Origin: Balneolaceae bacterium | GTDB taxonomy: Bacteria; Bacteroidota; Rhodothermia; Balneolales; Balneolaceae | NCBI GenBank assembly: GCA_003555185.1 | Contig: PWFZ01000142.1 | Location: 1 to 9,756 of the forward strand | Length of the DNA: 9,756 nucleotides | Direction: 5' to 3' | Part shown: piece by piece, positions 1 to 8,009 of the stretch | How the letters are laid out: each line of letters begins with the position of its first letter | How positions within the stretch are numbered: the first letter of the stretch is position 1 | Notes under the pieces: generated by a model | Databases searched by the model: none | What the model saw: only the letters and a program-made list of their open reading frames with translations | Told to the model about the DNA's origin: nothing | Position numbers and translations under genes: made by a program

Positions 1-674
1 TGATTTTTGATGGCTCTATTGATAGCCATTGCGCCACCACTGCCGCCAAGGATCAATAAAACAGGCTTTTCACTATCGAAATCAAATGTTTTTACAGCAT
101 CTGTCTTATTTGTCAGTTTCAGTTCACTTCTAACCGGATTACCTGTAAGTGTGATTTTGTCGGCAGGAAAAAACTCTTCTGCTGCTTCAAATGCCGTGAA
201 AATTCTTTCTGCTTTATTGGCAAGTAGGCGGTTAGTCACACCTGGATAACTGTTCTGCTCCTGAAGTACTACCGGAATCCCCATTTTCTGGGCAACCCAG
301 CCAACAGGCCCGGCTGCAAATCCGCCACAAGCCACAATTATATTCGGCTTAAATCGCCGTAATATGGCATAGCTCTGAATGAGGCTGGTTAAGAGCTTAA
401 TTGGAAACAATAGATTTTGTGGTGTCAATCTTCTGTGAAAACCGCTTATCCAAACGCTTTTAATTTCATAGCCTGCTTTTGGAACGGTTTTCCACTCCAT
501 TCTATCGCGGGTTCCCACAAAAAGAATTTTCGCATCGGGCTCCTTTACCACAATAGCATCCGCAATAGATATCGCAGGGTAGACGTGTCCCCCCGTACCG
601 CCGGCAGCAAGCAGAATCCGGATAGGATCTGTTGTAGTACTGCTTTTGGTTGATATGTTTTTTGCGGTACTCAT
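1..674 (-). CDS. murG: MurG, UDP-GlcNAc:lipid I N-acetylglucosaminyltransferase (3' end cut by window)
   Basis: Adds GlcNAc from UDP-GlcNAc to lipid I to make lipid II, at the inner face of the cytoplasmic membrane; GT28 family, GT-B fold. The 224 visible residues cover the N-terminal, lipid-I-binding domain and the beginning of the C-terminal UDP-GlcNAc domain. Visible family motifs are the glycine-rich GGTGGHVYP loop (25-33), the second glycine loop GGFAAGP (117-123), EQNSYPG (139-145), GNPVR (178-182) and LGGSGGA (209-215). The family is usually about 350-370 residues, so roughly 140 are missing beyond the window edge; this is a window truncation, not a broken gene. The ATG at 674-672 shares its A with the ftsW stop (TAATG), which suggests coupled translation. 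About 18 residues precede the first beta strand (IRILLAAGG), a modest Ser/Thr-rich N-terminal extension. No other in-frame start upstream of the motif is apparent. Identity is certain. Confidence 0.97.
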   Translation of the reverse strand, partial: MSTAKNISTKSSTTTDPIRILLAAGGTGGHVYPAISIADAIVVKEPDAKILFVGTRDRMEWKTVPKAGYEIKSVWISGFHRRLTPQNLLFPIKLLTSLIQSYAILRRFKPNIIVACGGFAAGPVGWVAQKMGIPVVLQEQNSYPGVTNRLLANKAERIFTAFEAAEEFFPADKITLTGNPVRSELKLTNKTDAVKTFDFDSEKPVLLILGGSGGAMAINRAIKN

Positions 675-1864
675 TATCCTATATAAAATTCTTTAGAATT
701 ACGGCTGTTCTTCGAAATATTCATTAACAGTCCGATCATAATTCCGGCAAAAAGCATGCTTGTTCCGCCATAGCTGATAAACGGCATAGGAAGGCCGGTA
801 ACCGGAAATAATCCAACGGCCACGGCTGCATTTACAAATCCATAGAGGGTAATCATTAACGTTGCCCCGACTGCTAAAAGAGTTCCAAGCAGATCGCGTG
901 CATTTCGGGCTATGAATGCGAATCCACGAAACAGGATTAATACATACACCAGTATTACGGCAAAGGACCCCATCATTCCGTACTCCTCAGCGATTATCGC
1001 GAAAATAAAGTCATTGTAAGGAGCGGGAAGAAAGTCACGCTGTGTGCTTTTCCCAACACCTACTCCAAAAAGCTGTCCCTGGGCAACCGCGATATGTGCC
1101 TGCTGTGCCTGATAACCGGCGGCTGACTCAAAATTTGTATTGTTGATATCTGTAATTTGATTTACATACTGAACAACACGGCTCTGCCTTTGTTCAGTGC
1201 TCATAATCAGTGCCGTTCCGCCAATCAAGCCTATAAAAACAATAGCGGAAATCTGAAGAACACTCATTCGACCCACAAACATTAAAAACAGGGAAATTGC
1301 CATGAGCAGTGCCGCACTACTGAAATCTTCCAGTGCGATAAGTAAACAGGTAATTGAAACCCAAATCATAATGGGCAAAAATGAACGCTTGAAATCTTTG
1401 ATATAATCCTGTTTCTCGCTTATCAGAACCGAAAGGTGAATAATCAGGGCGACGGCTGCAAAAGAGGAGGGCTGAAAAGAAAATCCTCCGATGGAGAGGG
1501 ATCGTTTAGCTCCGAATACCATGTCTCCGTACACCATCACAGCAATCAACAGCAACCAGCTTATCAATACGGCAAAGCGGCTAAACTTTGCCAGATTGGC
1601 ATAGTCAATTTTGGATACAATCAACATCACAAAAAAGGCAATCCCCAATTTGAAAATATGACCGGTGACTAACGATCCTGCACTGGTGCCATGTCCCTGC
1701 GCAAAATATGCGATGGAGGAGTAGACAGCCAGAGAGCCGAACATCATCAGAAAAATAACCGATACAAGAAGTACGCGATCGCTTTTCCGGCCTTTGGTTT
1801 CCACTTCGTTGGGTGATGTGCCCAGAATGGAATTGATGTCGCTATTTGAGGATGTATAGATCAA
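674..1864 (-). CDS. ftsW: FtsW, SEDS septal peptidoglycan glycosyltransferase (TTG start)
   Basis: Polymerises lipid II into glycan strands at the division septum together with the class B transpeptidase encoded upstream. At 396 residues it has normal FtsW/RodA length, with about ten hydrophobic membrane segments beginning near residue 31 after a polar cytoplasmic N-terminus. The extracellular loop motif LPAPYNDFIFAIIAEEYG (279-296) carries the conserved Asp (D285) that corresponds to the catalytic residue of SEDS proteins, and GLPMPFISYGGTS (357-369) is the C-terminal family signature. The family motif around 118-136 is present but altered: RS instead of the common RW, and QPSS instead of QPSE. 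The start is not ATG: an in-frame stop lies at 1882-1880 and the only near-upstream initiator is TTG at 1864; GTG at 1804 (residue 21) is the alternative, and the first in-frame ATG falls inside the first membrane helix. FtsW rather than RodA is inferred from its dcw position between murD and murG. Confidence 0.95.
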   Translation of the reverse strand: MIYTSSNSDINSILGTSPNEVETKGRKSDRVLLVSVIFLMMFGSLAVYSSIAYFAQGHGTSAGSLVTGHIFKLGIAFFVMLIVSKIDYANLAKFSRFAVLISWLLLIAVMVYGDMVFGAKRSLSIGGFSFQPSSFAAVALIIHLSVLISEKQDYIKDFKRSFLPIMIWVSITCLLIALEDFSSAALLMAISLFLMFVGRMSVLQISAIVFIGLIGGTALIMSTEQRQSRVVQYVNQITDINNTNFESAAGYQAQQAHIAVAQGQLFGVGVGKSTQRDFLPAPYNDFIFAIIAEEYGMMGSFAVILVYVLILFRGFAFIARNARDLLGTLLAVGATLMITLYGFVNAAVAVGLFPVTGLPMPFISYGGTSMLFAGIMIGLLMNISKNSRNSKEFYIG

Positions 1865-1868
1865 ATTA

Positions 1869-3230
1869 TTATAGTTCGATTACTGCTTGTTTGAATTGAT
1901 TTCCACGATCTTCATAATTTTCGAACATATCGAATGATGAACATGCAGGGCTGAGTAGTACAATTTCGCCTCGTTTTGCCTGATTTCGTGCTGCTTTAAC
2001 GGCGTGTTTTAATGTGTCTGCTTCAATTAAGTGAGGGACAACTCCTTCGAGCTGTGTTTTGATATTCTGCTTTGCCTCACCAATTGAAACCACAGTGTGG
2101 ACTTTTTCCCGAATCTGATCTTCTAATTCCAGATACTTATTTCCTTTATCCCGTCCACCTAAAATGAGGACGATCGGCATTTCAAAACTATCTAAAGCGT
2201 ACCAAACGGCATTGATGTTTGTGGCTTTGCTGTCGTTGATGTAACGTACTCCATCGAGTAACCGAACAGTTTCAAGCCGGTGGGAAACCCCTTCAAATTC
2301 TTGTAAACTTTCGCGCAGACTCTCCTTTTTTATTTCTGATGCCCGAGCTGCTAAAGCAGTAGCCATTCCGTTTTTAAGATTATGCCTTCCCGGTAGTCCT
2401 ATTTCGCCTATTTGCATAAGGATCTCCTCTTTATTGTTGATTTTAAAAATCAGTTCGTTATTACGAATAAATACACCTTGCTCCACTTCGTTTTCTGTTG
2501 AGAAAGCGAGTAATTTTGGAGCGTTTTTCCTTTCAGAAATGGATTTTGCATGCTCACGTAAAACCGAATCATCCGCATTGTAAATAAACCAGTCTTCGTC
2601 GGTCTGATTGGATGTGATCTTCAGTTTTGACTGTGCATACTTCTCAAAATCATTGTTGTAGCGATCTAAGTGATCTGGTGAGATATTTAAAATCGCGCTT
2701 ACATGTGGCCGAAACGTATCAATATGATCCAGTTGAAAACTGCTGATTTCTAAAAGTGCTTCTCTGTTTTCTTCTGTTTGATCAACAACTTCGGAAAATG
2801 CAGTTCCTACATTACCTGCCAATACAAATTTTCTGTCAGCTTTTTTCCATGTGTCGGCCATCCAGTTCACAACGGTTGTTTTGCCATTGCTACCGGTAAT
2901 TGCCACAATGGGGCTTTTATTAAACCAGCTGGCAACTTCAATTTCAGAATAAACTGATTTTCCCGCATTCAGATACGTCTGAGCAATGGCAGAGGTTGTA
3001 GGGACTCCGGGGCTCAGTACCAAGAATTCACCTTCTTCAGCTTTTTCGGTGTGCTTATTTTCCTCGTATGCAATAGAATGATCAACAAGACGCTTTGCGA
3101 GATCCGGTTTGATTGAACCGAAGTCGGTAACAAACACACTGCCACCCTGCTTTTTGATCAACAAAGCAACAGCAATCCCACTACGGGCAGCTCCTGCAAC
3201 AACGATATGTTTGTTGTTTAGATTGATCAT
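1869..3230 (-). CDS. murD: MurD, UDP-N-acetylmuramoyl-L-alanine--D-glutamate ligase
   Basis: Cytoplasmic ATP-dependent Mur ligase that adds D-glutamate to UDP-MurNAc-L-Ala. Its 453 residues match family length. The N-terminal Rossmann-like domain (1 to about 100) binds the UDP moiety and has the GAARSG loop (13-18) and LSPGVP (72-77). The central ATPase domain has the P-loop ITGSNGKTT (111-119), EISSFQLD (161-168), LNISPDHLDRY (181-191) and K202 in YAQSKLKI, the position of the carbamylated lysine of Mur ligases. Next come GLPGRHN (279-284 region), EGVSHRLE (313-320) and INDSKATN (331-338). The C-terminal domain has GGRDKG (358-363) and LLSPACSSFDMF (425-436), typical of MurD. The ATG at 3230 overlaps the mraY stop (ATGA), so translation is probably coupled; no Shine-Dalgarno sequence is evident. 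It ends in TAA, immediately followed by a second TAA triplet, four bases before the ftsW start. All catalytic motifs look intact. Confidence 0.98.
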   Translation of the reverse strand: MINLNNKHIVVAGAARSGIAVALLIKKQGGSVFVTDFGSIKPDLAKRLVDHSIAYEENKHTEKAEEGEFLVLSPGVPTTSAIAQTYLNAGKSVYSEIEVASWFNKSPIVAITGSNGKTTVVNWMADTWKKADRKFVLAGNVGTAFSEVVDQTEENREALLEISSFQLDHIDTFRPHVSAILNISPDHLDRYNNDFEKYAQSKLKITSNQTDEDWFIYNADDSVLREHAKSISERKNAPKLLAFSTENEVEQGVFIRNNELIFKINNKEEILMQIGEIGLPGRHNLKNGMATALAARASEIKKESLRESLQEFEGVSHRLETVRLLDGVRYINDSKATNINAVWYALDSFEMPIVLILGGRDKGNKYLELEDQIREKVHTVVSIGEAKQNIKTQLEGVVPHLIEADTLKHAVKAARNQAKRGEIVLLSPACSSFDMFENYEDRGNQFKQAVIEL

Positions 3231-4363
3231 CGGATTTTTAGCGTTAGAAGGCTGATAATTCCAAGCAAAATGGCAATGATCCAGAATCGTACAACAATTT
3301 TGGACTCAGGCCATCCTTTTTTCTCAAAATGGTGGTGGATAGGTGTCATCAAAAACACACGACGTCCTTCACCGTATTTACGTTTCGTGTACTTGAAATA
3401 AGTCGTTTGAATGATGACGGATAGTGTCTCCACAAAAAAGATTCCGCAAATGATAGGGAGCAGAAGCTCTTTATGAATCATGAGTGCCAGTGCACCCAGT
3501 GCACCGCCAATGGCGAGTGATCCTGTATCACCCATAAATACTGATGCGGGATGAGTGTTATGCCATAAAAAGCCAAGACAAGCACCTACAAGTGAAGCTG
3601 CAAAAATTGTGAGCTCTCCGGAACCCGGGAGGTACATAATGTCGAGAAAATTGGAAAAATCAACCCGACCGGATACATAAGCAAAGATTCCTAAAATGAT
3701 TCCTGCTATAGCTGATGTTCCCGCGGCAAGTCCATCCAGACCATCGGTTAAATTGGCTGCATTACTAACGGCGGTGATTACAAAAATGACAACCGGGATA
3801 TAGATAATCCAGCCATATGTTTCACTGAAAAAGGCGTAGTCAATATTCACGTCTTTTAGGAATGGCACTGTAGAAAGAGTATTAAATTCCTGAAAGGCGG
3901 GCCACCAGTAGAGCAGAGCTCCAATTATGAGTCCCACAGTAACCTGACCCGCAATTTTAAACCATCCCTGAAGTCCGGATTTATCTTTCTTTACAACTTT
4001 AATGTAATCATCAATAAAGCCAACTGACCCCAAAACAACCATGACAAACACAATCATCCAGGTATAAATATTGGTTAGATCCATCCATAGAAGAGCAGGG
4101 ATCACTGTTGCCAGTATAATAATGACTCCCCCCATAGTTGGAGTTTTTGCCTTACTTAAATGGCTATCGAGACCGATATCGTCCCGGATAGTCTCTTGTA
4201 ACTGCATTCTTTTAAGCCATTTTATAATACTCTGTCCAATTAAAAGACTGATAATTAGTGCAGTAGCAGCAGCAAAAGCGGTGCGGGTAGTGATAAAATC
4301 GAATGCACCAAAACCCGGAATGTTGAACAGATCATCAAGCCAATCAAATAGAGCGTATAACAT
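3227..4363 (-). CDS. mraY: MraY, phospho-N-acetylmuramoyl-pentapeptide-transferase
   Basis: Integral membrane enzyme that transfers phospho-MurNAc-pentapeptide from UDP to undecaprenyl phosphate, making lipid I. It is 378 residues with about ten hydrophobic helices. Family motifs are KTPTMGG (73-79), FIDDYIK (116-122) with the aspartate pair D118/D119, NAANLTDGLDGLA (201-213), VFMGDTGSLA (275-284) with D279, and the basic PIHHHFEKKGW loop (341-351). It is somewhat longer than the roughly 360 residues common in Proteobacteria; the excess lies mainly in the segment around 155-185 (WPAFQEFNTLSTVPFLKDVN), a region I associate with Bacteroidota-type MraY. The ATG at 4363 shares its A with the murE stop (TAATG), and a GAGG sequence seven bases upstream supports that start. 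Its own stop overlaps the murD start. murF, which lies between murE and mraY in the Escherichia coli cluster, is absent here. Identity is certain. Confidence 0.98.
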   Translation of the reverse strand: MLYALFDWLDDLFNIPGFGAFDFITTRTAFAAATALIISLLIGQSIIKWLKRMQLQETIRDDIGLDSHLSKAKTPTMGGVIIILATVIPALLWMDLTNIYTWMIVFVMVVLGSVGFIDDYIKVVKKDKSGLQGWFKIAGQVTVGLIIGALLYWWPAFQEFNTLSTVPFLKDVNIDYAFFSETYGWIIYIPVVIFVITAVSNAANLTDGLDGLAAGTSAIAGIILGIFAYVSGRVDFSNFLDIMYLPGSGELTIFAASLVGACLGFLWHNTHPASVFMGDTGSLAIGGALGALALMIHKELLLPIICGIFFVETLSVIIQTTYFKYTKRKYGEGRRVFLMTPIHHHFEKKGWPESKIVVRFWIIAILLGIISLLTLKIR

Positions 4364-5853
4364 TAAGCTACCTCACTATTTTCGGGGTGGCCATTGATGG
4401 TTTTAAGAGCTTCACGGGCTATTTCCCGATCATCAAAATGATGTCTTTTGCCATGGACTTCCTGATAAGTTTCATGACCTTTTCCGGCAATGAGGATAAT
4501 AGAATTAGTATCTGCTTCTATTATCACGTTTTCGATAGCGTCTTTTCGTGATGTTACCGACGAAACCTTTGTGAGATCGGTGAATCCCATGAAAATGTCT
4601 TTGATAATAGCTTCAGGATCCTCAGTTCTTGGGTTATCGGATGTCACCATAATGGAATCGCCATACTTTTCAGCGATTTTTGCCATTTCGGGGCGTTTTG
4701 ATTTATCGCGATCACCGCCGCAGCCAAATAAAATGATCAGTTTTTGATCAGATTTTTTTAGATCACTAAGTGTCTTGGACACATTTTCAAGGGCATCGGG
4801 CGTATGGGCATAATCAACTAATACCAATGGGTGATATTCTAATTCATCAGGTTGATTTACCCGCTCCATTCTGCCCTCTGCTCCCTTGCATTTTTCAAGA
4901 GCACCTGCACATACAGCACCATCAACCCCAAGTACTGAACAGACTAAGAGCGCTTCCACTACATTATATGCGTTAAATCGACCAATAAGTGGTGTGTGAA
5001 ATTCAGTGCCTTCAACAAGCAGGGTAGTGCCGGTTTCATCCTCTTTGGTAACAGAGGCTGATATAACTCCCTGTCGTTCAAAAGAAAAATTTAATATTCT
5101 GGCTTTAGTATCAGAAATAATCCATTCGCCTTTGGGATCATCGAGATGGGTAATAGCCCAGTCAAATTTTTCAAGTGAGTCAAAGAGTAGTTTCTTTGCT
5201 TCAGCATATTCATCCATCGATTCATGATAATCGAGATGATCCAGACTTAAATTTGTAAATACGGCTACATAAAAAGGAATTCCTTCTACTCTGTTCTGAT
5301 GTAACGCGTGAGAAGAAACTTCCATCACTAAGTACCGGCTTCCGGCTTTAACCATTTTTTTCATATCCTCTGCCAGTTCGATGGGGTCAGACGTGGTAAG
5401 ACGGCTTTTTACAACTTTTTCGTTAATTCTTTTTTCTACTGTACCCAGCAAAGAGACTTTTTCGCCTAACATAGTTAACGCTTGCCAGATAAGAGTAGCA
5501 ACGGTCGTTTTTCCGTTCGTACCGGTTACTCCAATTACGGTTAGTTTTCTTGCAGGATAACCGACCATCGTTTGTGCAAGAGGCCCCAATAGAGTTCGTG
5601 TACTTTTTACAAGAACCACTGAGATTCCTGGTCGAAGTTCTACCGGTTTTTCCGCAATGATTACTGAAGCGCCATTTTTAATTGCTTTATCTATATAGTC
5701 GTGCCCATCTACGGTGTATCCTTTTACCGCAATAAACAGATCTCCGGATTTCACTTTACGTGAATCCTGACATAGCTTTCCCAACCCGTTAGGAGCAGTG
5801 CCTGTAACGGAAATCGGATTGCAAAATGCTATGAGATCGTCAAATGATTTCAT
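4363..5853 (-). CDS. murE: MurE, UDP-MurNAc-L-Ala-D-Glu--meso-2,6-diaminopimelate ligase
   Basis: Cytoplasmic ATP-dependent ligase that adds the third stem-peptide residue. Its 496 residues are normal for the family. The N-terminal UDP-binding domain (1 to about 100) includes CQDSRKVKSGDLFIAVKG (28-45). The central ATPase domain has the P-loop GVTGTNGKTT (108-117), TTSDP (153-157), EVSSHAL (178-184), TNLSLDHLDYH (200-210) and K220 at the carbamylated-lysine position. The C-terminal domain has VDYAHTPDAL (346-355), GCGGDRDKSKRP (377-388), DNPRTEDP (406-413) and AGKGHE (456-461). The DNPR motif, with its Arg contacting the free end of diaminopimelate, marks meso-DAP-adding rather than lysine-adding enzymes, so the peptidoglycan is inferred to be DAP type. 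The ATG at 5853 overlaps the ftsI stop (ATGA); no Shine-Dalgarno sequence is evident, so coupling to ftsI translation is likely. The stop overlaps the mraY start. Confidence 0.97.
   Translation of the reverse strand: MKSFDDLIAFCNPISVTGTAPNGLGKLCQDSRKVKSGDLFIAVKGYTVDGHDYIDKAIKNGASVIIAEKPVELRPGISVVLVKSTRTLLGPLAQTMVGYPARKLTVIGVTGTNGKTTVATLIWQALTMLGEKVSLLGTVEKRINEKVVKSRLTTSDPIELAEDMKKMVKAGSRYLVMEVSSHALHQNRVEGIPFYVAVFTNLSLDHLDYHESMDEYAEAKKLLFDSLEKFDWAITHLDDPKGEWIISDTKARILNFSFERQGVISASVTKEDETGTTLLVEGTEFHTPLIGRFNAYNVVEALLVCSVLGVDGAVCAGALEKCKGAEGRMERVNQPDELEYHPLVLVDYAHTPDALENVSKTLSDLKKSDQKLIILFGCGGDRDKSKRPEMAKIAEKYGDSIMVTSDNPRTEDPEAIIKDIFMGFTDLTKVSSVTSRKDAIENVIIEADTNSIILIAGKGHETYQEVHGKRHHFDDREIAREALKTINGHPENSEVA
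4370..4374 (-). promoter_or_regulatory. Ribosome binding site for mraY
   Basis: GAGGT on the minus strand, within the last codons of murE, with its GAGG core (4374-4371) seven bases before the mraY ATG at 4363. It is a moderate Shine-Dalgarno match and supports the TAATG-overlapping start. Most other genes in this cluster, such as murD, murE and ftsI, have no such motif at a usable distance, so this is one of only two convincing sites in the window. Confidence 0.5.
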
Positions 5854-8003
5854 CTGTTTAATTGATGTGTTACTTGAGAAATTTGTGTCATAGACCGGGC
5901 TTTACCACGAACGGTAACGGTTCGTCCGGGTCGCATAAGTTCGCCTGCCAAAGGAAATTGGTTGTAGATTGTTCCTGAGCCAACCATATTAATATTGAGT
6001 CCTTTATTACGTAATAATGAAGCAGCCTGTCTCATATTCATGGTCCGTAAATCGGGAATCTCCACAAATCCTTCGGGTATATCGTTGGTGTTTAAATCTC
6101 CTAGTTCCAAAGTGACAAGAGTATTCGTCGTGATTTTCTCTCCGGGTTCGGGAACTTGTTGAACAACATGTGACCCTTTACCGGTAGTCCTGAACGAGGT
6201 GTTTTGTTTTGATAGTAAAACACCTGCATTATCCTTTGATAATCCTGTTAGCCTGGGAGCAATTTTATGTTCCATTGCTGCAATCCTTTCCGTAGGGTCA
6301 CTTCGTTTTACATCACTGTCAAGACCAGCAATTCTGGTTGCAATTTCTTTAAAAACGGCTCCTGCGGTAAAACCACCATAGTAGCTGGTTTTGGGTTCAT
6401 CGAGAAGGATCAGCATAACATACTTTGGATCATCTGCTGGGAAGAACCCGGCAAAAGATGCGCGATAGGAGGATGAATAACGTCCATTAACCAATTTTTG
6501 AGCCGTACCTGTCTTCCCGGCTATTTCCATTCCATCAACTGCTGCCCATCCGGCAGTACCGGAATCTGTAACAACTGATTTGAATACCGGCAGCAATCTG
6601 TCTATCGTTTCTTTTTTTGCAATTCTTCTAACACTGGAAGGTTTATTTTCTTCAACAATTTTCCCGTATTGATCGGTAAGATGGCTTACGAGATAGGGCT
6701 TCATCATCAAGCCGCCATTTGCAAAAGCGCCATAGGCCTGTAGCATTTGTATGGGAGTCGTCTGCACCTCATAACCGATAGACATCCATGGAAGAGTTAC
6801 CCCACTCCATTCATATGGCCTCTGGAGGCGTCCACCAATTTCATTGGGCAAATCGATGTTGGTTTGTGTTCCAAACCCCATATTGCGTGCGTACTGATAG
6901 TACGCGTCAGGGTCTAATCTCATGGCAATTTCTGAAGTACCAATATTGGAAGATTTCGCTATCACTTCCCGGAAATTAAGATCTCCGAGTGGATTGTGAT
7001 CACGCATCCACTGTCCATGAATCTGCATCGTACCAGATTCTGGAGTTTCAAAAACCTCATCAAAATCGACAACACCCTGCTCAACAGCTGCAATAGCAGT
7101 TACCAGTTTAAAGGTTGAACCGGGTTCCATCATGTCAGAAACAGCAAAATTTCGTCTGTTCTCAGCATCAATAGATGCCGGGAAATTAGGATTGAACGTT
7201 GGGTAGTTTGCCATAGCTTTGATGGCACCCGTTCGGGGGTCCATTACAATGGCAGTCCCTTGTTTTGCGTTGTTGTTCCTTACTCCCTTTTCCAACTCTT
7301 CTTCGGTAATTGCCTGAATGTATGAGTTAAGGGTAGTATGAAGTGATAATCCCTGTTGTGGAGTTTTTCGGGGTGCTCCTACATATGAAAAAATTCGATT
7401 GGCGCGGTCGCGGCGAACTTGCTGCTGACCGGCGTTACCTTTTAATTTCTCGTTATATCTTGATTCAAGGCCGGTCATCCCTTCAATATTGTGATTCACA
7501 TAACCCAATACATGTGCAGAAAGAGATTCGAAATTGTAGTTCCTTCGATAATCTTCTTCAAGTATTACCCCCCGAATTCCCAGCTCGCGAATGTCTTCGT
7601 AAGCCTGAACGGTTATGCTTCTCTCTAATACAATATATCTGGAGTGGGAAGGGGCGTTACTAATTCTGTTGGTGTAATAAGAAGTAGGACGATTAGTGTG
7701 GCGGCTTAAAACAGTTGCAATAGTCTTGAGGTTGTCCCGGGTAATACCAGGGAAGAGAGGGTCAACGGCAATTTTGTAGACTACAGAATTTGTTGCAAGA
7801 AGAGAACCGTTTACGTCATAAATTTGTCCTCGCTGGGCAGGAATGGAGATGTAATCGATTGCCTGAGAGTTCCATAAATCCCGTAATCCATCACCCTCAA
7901 TGACGTTAACCCGAAAAATTTGCACAAGAATAGCAAAAGGGACTAATAAAATCAGTCCCATCAGGATAAACATTCTCGCCATTATGGATGTGCGTTCTTT
8001 CAT
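5850..8003 (-). CDS. ftsI: FtsI-type penicillin-binding protein (class B transpeptidase) with C-terminal PASTA-like repeats
   Basis: Septal D,D-transpeptidase that cross-links glycan strands made by FtsW. It has one N-terminal membrane anchor (about 8-31), then a dimerisation/pedestal domain containing IPAQRGQIYDVNG (54-66), and a penicillin-binding transpeptidase domain from about 245 to 560. The three active-site motifs are intact: SxxK at S296-T-F-K299 with the nucleophile serine, SxN at S351-S-N353, and KTG at K497-T-G499. After the catalytic domain come about 150 residues that read as two PASTA-like units, a degenerate one (about 585-636) and a clearer one (about 646-699, beginning VEIPDLRTMNMRQAASLL). 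At 717 residues it is longer than the E. coli enzyme (588), and the tail accounts for most of the difference. Six bases separate it from the upstream ftsL-like gene. ATG at 8003 is chosen; ATG at 7982 (residue 8) is possible but would clip the charged residues before the anchor. FtsI rather than an elongation PBP2 is supported by context. Confidence 0.96.
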   Translation of the reverse strand: MKERTSIMARMFILMGLILLVPFAILVQIFRVNVIEGDGLRDLWNSQAIDYISIPAQRGQIYDVNGSLLATNSVVYKIAVDPLFPGITRDNLKTIATVLSRHTNRPTSYYTNRISNAPSHSRYIVLERSITVQAYEDIRELGIRGVILEEDYRRNYNFESLSAHVLGYVNHNIEGMTGLESRYNEKLKGNAGQQQVRRDRANRIFSYVGAPRKTPQQGLSLHTTLNSYIQAITEEELEKGVRNNNAKQGTAIVMDPRTGAIKAMANYPTFNPNFPASIDAENRRNFAVSDMMEPGSTFKLVTAIAAVEQGVVDFDEVFETPESGTMQIHGQWMRDHNPLGDLNFREVIAKSSNIGTSEIAMRLDPDAYYQYARNMGFGTQTNIDLPNEIGGRLQRPYEWSGVTLPWMSIGYEVQTTPIQMLQAYGAFANGGLMMKPYLVSHLTDQYGKIVEENKPSSVRRIAKKETIDRLLPVFKSVVTDSGTAGWAAVDGMEIAGKTGTAQKLVNGRYSSSYRASFAGFFPADDPKYVMLILLDEPKTSYYGGFTAGAVFKEIATRIAGLDSDVKRSDPTERIAAMEHKIAPRLTGLSKDNAGVLLSKQNTSFRTTGKGSHVVQQVPEPGEKITTNTLVTLELGDLNTNDIPEGFVEIPDLRTMNMRQAASLLRNKGLNINMVGSGTIYNQFPLAGELMRPGRTVTVRGKARSMTQISQVTHQLNR

Positions 8004-8009
8004 TCAGTA

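Noticed and set aside
1436..1672. Plus-strand open frame opposite ftsW with a His/Gln-rich composition
   Set aside because: The odd composition (HHHSNQQQ) is the reverse complement of hydrophobic membrane-helix codons in ftsW, not a sign of a real protein.
4071..4397. Plus-strand open frame of 108 codons opposite mraY
   Set aside because: It lies antisense to the well-conserved mraY and the end of murE, has no recognisable domain or ribosome binding site, and is explained as a shadow of the coding strand.
7343..7663. Plus-strand open frame of 106 codons opposite ftsI
   Set aside because: It is entirely inside the conserved ftsI reading frame on the other strand, with no family resemblance and no initiation signal; it is an antisense shadow.
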